A stretch of DNA of 64,000 bases, from the NCBI GenBank assembly GCA_023105745.1, contig JALGQZ010000002.1:45854497-45918496 (forward strand), in the 5' to 3' direction. Under the pieces are notes generated by a model that saw nothing but the letters and a program-made list of their open reading frames with translations, was not told the DNA's origin and did not search any database. The DNA is from Austropuccinia psidii (lineage: Eukaryota > Basidiomycota > Pucciniomycetes > Pucciniales > Sphaerophragmiaceae). Numbering within the stretch: the stretch's first letter is position 1; every line of letters starts with the position of its first letter. Positions 59,101 through 64,000 of the stretch are shown piece by piece. The position numbers and the translations under genes are program-made.

Positions 59101-62100
59101 GCACAAAGCAGATGGTAATGAGACATCAATATGAGGAAATATGAGAAATCTTCTTTTTTAGTCTTCATCCCATTTGAAGTCTAAGGGGCCATTTATTAGA
59201 TAATATTATACAATATAAATTTCCCAATTTGAAAGCCTGATAAACTCCCTTTGAGAATCAGGATAGGGGAATGAGAATGGTAAGAGACCCTCTGAGAGCT
59301 ACTGAGGTAGTAGTGAATTTTCATGGGAATATTTTGGTTATTTTTAATGTTTTGAAGCTCAAATATCTGTGACTCTGGATTGGATCTGGTTTAAATATGA
59401 GAGAAAGCCCCTCAAAAAGGAGAATATTTTCAGGTGAGTTTGTTCTAGCCGAGGTATGAGTTTCAGGAATTTGATTATGTATGAATGTCCTAGAGGTTCA
59501 TCTTTGAGAAAATAGTAAGGTGACCCTTCATTTTTCAGGAATCACAATCTAGCTGAAAGGTATGGTAATTGAATGCAATATAATTGATTTATAAAGTATG
59601 GTTTGGTGTAGTCTTAGGGAGGTTTATTGAACAAAAGAGAACTACAAAATCACGGAAAACTACACTAAACACTTTTCTAACTCATACCTTTTGATTTTTA
59701 CAAAATTCTAGGTCACAAAAACTTCCATATTTCAAAATATTCCAGCTACTTTAATTAATATGTATAGTTTAAGAATATTTTCTATTTAATTTATTATTTA
59801 TTAAAAGTTTAATACTCAAAAAAAACTGTGGCTTTAATTAAGATAATTAAATAAAAAATGAAACATCATTTTTTTTTAAAAAAAAGACTATAGTATTCAC
59901 CAAATAATTTGAGAGAAGTATTCAGAAATTAACAAAATTATAATTTCTGTGAATAATTCATTAATTTACTACCAAGAGTCAATGCATAAATTGAATCTTA
60001 GTCCGTAAGCTGATAAGCTTGAATTTAGTTTTAATAAGAAATAAACTTAATTAAAAGAAGAATATCTTTCTTATCCGGATTCATATGTGTCCTTCAATAA
60101 ATATACTTTTAAAGATTCTCACCAAAATTAGACTCTTCAGCTGTCCTGAATTGAAAAAAAATGATCATTTTACCTTTCCACATTTATGTTGAAAGAAATC
60201 TCCAAGACTCCAATTTTCAGGTTAACTATTACTTAATCTATACTTGTAGTATTTTATTCATTAAGAATTCTCAGATAGATATAAATTGTTAAAACTTGAG
60301 ATCAACTTAAGATTGATAAATTGGTTCCTTATTGATTTTATAATTGAAATAAAAATCATTTTTAAATTGAATAATCTTTGTTTATTTCTAGCTTTATAAA
60401 ATGTTGTATTTTATGATTGGGGCCTATGGTCATTCCATATTATGGAAAATGAGGTCTTCATGAGGGGAATAATTTCCAATTCTATGGATTTAATGGGGTA
60501 ATGGAATGATAAAATGGGCCTCAGGGGAGTTTTTTGGAAACTTAAAAGTAGAAATTTAAGAGAAATAATTGAAGATACTATTAATATTTATGGATATTTT
60601 TTCATGTTTGAGAAAAAATGTATGGGTTATGAGATATTGACCCAATTTTGTCCTTGGTTAGTTTGGTGGACTTCTTCTTCTATTAGTTTAAATAGATATG
60701 TATTGGTAAGATTTTCAATCCATGAGAATAAATCTCATTCAATAATATTAAAAAGGAAATACCATTAAAATTCATTTCCAAGAGGAGTTGAGAAAATTTA
60801 TTTTTGGACAAGAGATATCCCACTTGTATTTCATCGAAATTATATATTCCATTCCAATTTAATTTAAAATATTGATATATTTTCATATTCATACCACAAG
60901 GAATTTATTCTGTGGTACATAATGCAAGTGCTTCCCCAGACTAAAGCTCACAGGTACTCAATAAAAATATATAAAATGCATCCACAGACAAGCCTGTACC
61001 CAATTTTAAAAAAAGAAGTCCCACTTTAATCACAATCCCCTACTATCCTTCCTAAAAAGGACTTTATGTGGCACAGAAAAAAACTTATCACACAATATAT
61101 ATCTAGAGTAAATATCAAATATCAAAAACATTATTTACAAAAATCATTAGATAAAGCTAAAATATTACATTTGTGGGCTTGAAAGCCCTTGTAACACCAC
61201 TTGAGCTCATTTTACCAACAAAAGAAAGATTCCTTAAAAAGTCCCAACCCCTTTAAAATCCCCAGTTAGATTCTTTAAAGATAAATTAAATGTAAAATCT
61301 ACAGTAAAAACTCAACTAAACTGGAAGTCCTTTAAGTGGGAGAACACAGCCACCCTTGATTTTCAGATATAAGCCCATAATAAAAACATTCAGGAAAAAT
61401 CACAAACCCTCAATTCATAAATATAAATCTCATCATAAATAATTTCATTCAATTCAAAGCTAAAGCCCTCAATAAAATATAAATCTTTAACAAATTAATT
61501 ATTACACTTCCACATAGGCTTATTTAAGGAAGTGTACACATTCCTTAGATCAGAGGCTTTGAATATAAATATTAAATTGTTTATAGCCTCATGAAATGCT
61601 GATACCAATACAACTTGGAACAAAAACCTTACCTGAGAACATATTAATCTTATAAAACACTTATAGAGTAGTTAACACTCATTAATTTTCAGAAAACCCT
61701 CACAAAAGAGGTGTTCCAATTACCCCAACCAACATCATGTTGGGAATAATAATTGGATCTATTGTGAAAATGAAAATAGTCTATGGGATGACTCTTGTCC
61801 ATCCATCAACTCACATTATTTCTTATCTTACACCACTAGGTTTGCTGTCATTTGTCCTTGTCTCTCTAAGTACATAATAAGGTACTAATACCTCATTAAG
61901 CAGTTTCTTTTATAATTAATCCTCAAGAAGAATATAAAAAGAAATATAGTTTATATTAACTAAAAATAACTTGAAAGAAAAAATATAACCTTACTTATCC
62001 TATTCAAAAAATCTCCTCATTAAAGGAGAATACCATAGGATCACATGATTTCCACTTATATGAAATCTAATAATTTGATAAAAATAATGATATGGATCAA

Positions 62101-64000
62101 GATTTTACTAAAAAGAATATCAATAGAATAAAATAAGAAGATCAAATAAAATCTTAAATCCAATTAAAATATTAAATTAAATATTTATTTAATTCAAATA
62201 AAATTAAAAAAAAATGTCAAAAAAAAAAAAAAAACAAATCTTAAAAAAAAAAAATTCATTCTATAAAATCTTAAAATATAAAAGAGGAAATAATGATTTT
62301 TAAACAAAAAAAATTCTTATAATAATTAATTAATAATAATTAATTTAATTTATTAAAGATTTAAAAACTTGATAAGAATAAAATTTAATTTTTACCTCTT
62401 ATCTAAAATATTTATTTTTAAATCAAAAAATCCATCACATGAATTAATTTTTCAAAAAAATTTTTAAAGAGGAATATAAAATTTTATTAACTTAATTAAT
62501 TTATTTTTTATTATATTGAAAGATATGATACCACTATTGATTATTTTAATATAAAAACTTTTACTATATTAAAAATCTTATTTAACTTCTACAGTTTTCT
62601 AGATACCAATTAAGTATCATATTTTATGTTAAGTCTAATTTAAGGCTAAAAAATGATATAAAAATTAAATATTTATATCTTATAGTAAAAATTTATCAAA
62701 AAAAATTCTCTTTAATAAATAAAAGTGATAATTTGGAAACAGTTTAAAATACTTTAAGCTTGTATAGATTTGAAAAAATTAAATAAAATGTGTTAACCAT
62801 CTTATAGAGATCATAAGTGCCTCAAATAAAAGTCACTTTTCATCCCTTTTTCTTAAAAGCCTGAAAATTTTATTAAGGATTTAATGTTACAATCCAATAC
62901 CAAGTGATATTGTTGGATATCATAAGAGAAAATTGAATTATTAGTCTCTAAAGCCATTAAGATCATTTTTATATATTGATTCCTCATAAATTTGAAGCTA
63001 AGTTCTCACAAATTCTTTAAAAAGTTTTTTCTGTGGGATACTCTCCCATATAATCTAATTTTGATTCCTCAAAAAAATTCAAATGATTTTTATAATTTGA
63101 TTTCCCATAGATTTACTAATCAAATTAATCAACAAGTTTTCTGTACATCATTTATTTTGTTCTTAATTTTAGAGAATACCCGAACCTTCCATTTTTGAGC
63201 GGTTTTACCCTATATGGGTGCAAATGGGTCATATTTGGTTTTAAACCCAAATCTGAGAACTAATAATGGTGGTATTTGTTTTATGAAACAAAAATAATTC
63301 CATTAGAGTCAAATTCATAATTTTATAAATATGGAAAGATTTATTCTCCTCTTTTTAAAATTATTTTAGATAAGAGTTGGCCTTCCCCCCATCATCTCAT
63401 TGACTTATTCTTATGTGGTTATACTGTCTAAAACAGAAGTAACCCTGAGATTATTAGGATATAATTATAGTTTTAATTACTTAAGTAATCAAGCTTATGA
63501 TTAGGTAAATCAGGGATTTTAGTAGACTCATAACCACTTTTCAACTGTAGTAGAACCCTTTTATTCTGATTTAAAACCATTTTTCCAATTCACAGTCATA
63601 TTCATAGCTTGTGTTTACTGCTTATAGATTGAACCTGACACTTCATAAAAGGAATCCTAACCTAAATAAATATTACCTGAAATATTAAATTCAAACCCTA
63701 GAATACCATATGACCACTAACTAACCAGAATCATATTATCAGAAAAGATCCGATCTCCATAGGGGAAATATTGTCACTAAAGATTGAATCACCTGAAATA
63801 TGCAAGGTAAGTCCTCATCAAAGGATGGAGTCACATTATTAAATCAAGAGTAATTAAGTTAGAAAGATAAATTTCCCATGAATGACCTCTTTGGTTCTTA
63901 ATAAGTATTAATGAGGGGATCCCTCCCCTGAAATTTGGTATTCTCCTCCATTAATTTATATCCCAATAAATGTTATTAATTCACCCCTTAACTGGAGGGT
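56161..64000. other. AT-rich DNA, no supported features
   Basis: Neither strand has a frame with recognisable motifs. 60895-61900 is less AT-rich, CpG-poor and contains tgtaacaccacttgagctc (61190) and tgttgggaataataattgg (61740), which could be old LTR starts, but no second copy was found in the window. No tRNA or rRNA signature was seen anywhere in the window. Confidence 0.5.

Noticed and set aside
61190..61900. Possible LTR starts (tgtaacacc at 61190, tgttgggaat at 61740)
   Set aside because: No second copy, CA end, primer-binding site or target duplication was seen within the window.

Overview
The window looks like a transposon-dominated stretch of a eukaryotic, probably basidiomycete, genome. 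My best guess is a rust fungus (Pucciniales). Reasons: the DNA is extremely AT-rich with long A/T homopolymers; genes are broken by short GT-AG introns (56-94 bases); no bacterial-style operons are seen; and the coding remnants (TET/JBP-like 2OG-Fe(II) dioxygenases, PIF/Harbinger transposases, a MULE with a FAR1-like N-terminus, a hAT transposase, and a Myb/SANT-like partner protein) match families I know to be expanded in rusts. The species was not determined.

Layout. 1-4.1 kb holds the best ordinary gene candidate, a five-exon minus-strand gene (1836-3159) of unknown function, with CpG-richer upstream DNA. 4.1-6.6 kb is low-complexity A/T. 6.6-16.1 kb is a composite block: the 5' part of a MULE fused to the 3' part of a Harbinger transposase, a TET-like gene on the opposite strand, a G-rich minisatellite, a 2.2-kb AATT-phased satellite, a nearly intact hAT transposase, and a MULE-derived non-autonomous element. 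The block is bracketed by about 0.75-kb direct repeats (5860-6620 and 16148-16877). 16.9-23 kb has scattered exon-like pieces of unknown genes. 23.8-29.7 kb is one almost complete Harbinger element with recognisable terminal inverted repeats and three genes: DDE transposase (+), TET-like dioxygenase (-) and Myb/SANT-like protein (-). 29.8-40.5 kb contains MULE-family DNA: a large decayed MULE whose transposase continues into an AT-hook segment and an OTU-protease-like domain, interrupted by a probable LTR insertion, plus smaller MULE-TIR MITEs with AATGGCATT-type minisatellites. 41.2-45.4 kb is a third, heavily decayed Harbinger + TET + Myb copy. From 45.4 kb to the end almost nothing can be assigned except a second LTR-like copy and isolated coding-like fragments.

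Most interesting signal. The same three-part organisation, Harbinger transposase converging tail-to-tail on a TET/JBP-like dioxygenase and followed (two of three copies) by a Myb/SANT-like gene, appears independently at 7.4-9.2, 23.8-29.7 and 41.2-45.4 kb. Harbingers normally carry a transposase plus a Myb-like protein; the basidiomycete TET/JBP genes I know of as transposon cargo are linked to KDZ transposons. A Harbinger that mobilises its own DNA-modification enzyme would be a new combination. TE regions are also strongly CpG-depleted relative to the gene at 2-3 kb, and some stops look like deaminated CGA codons, consistent with cytosine methylation acting on these elements.
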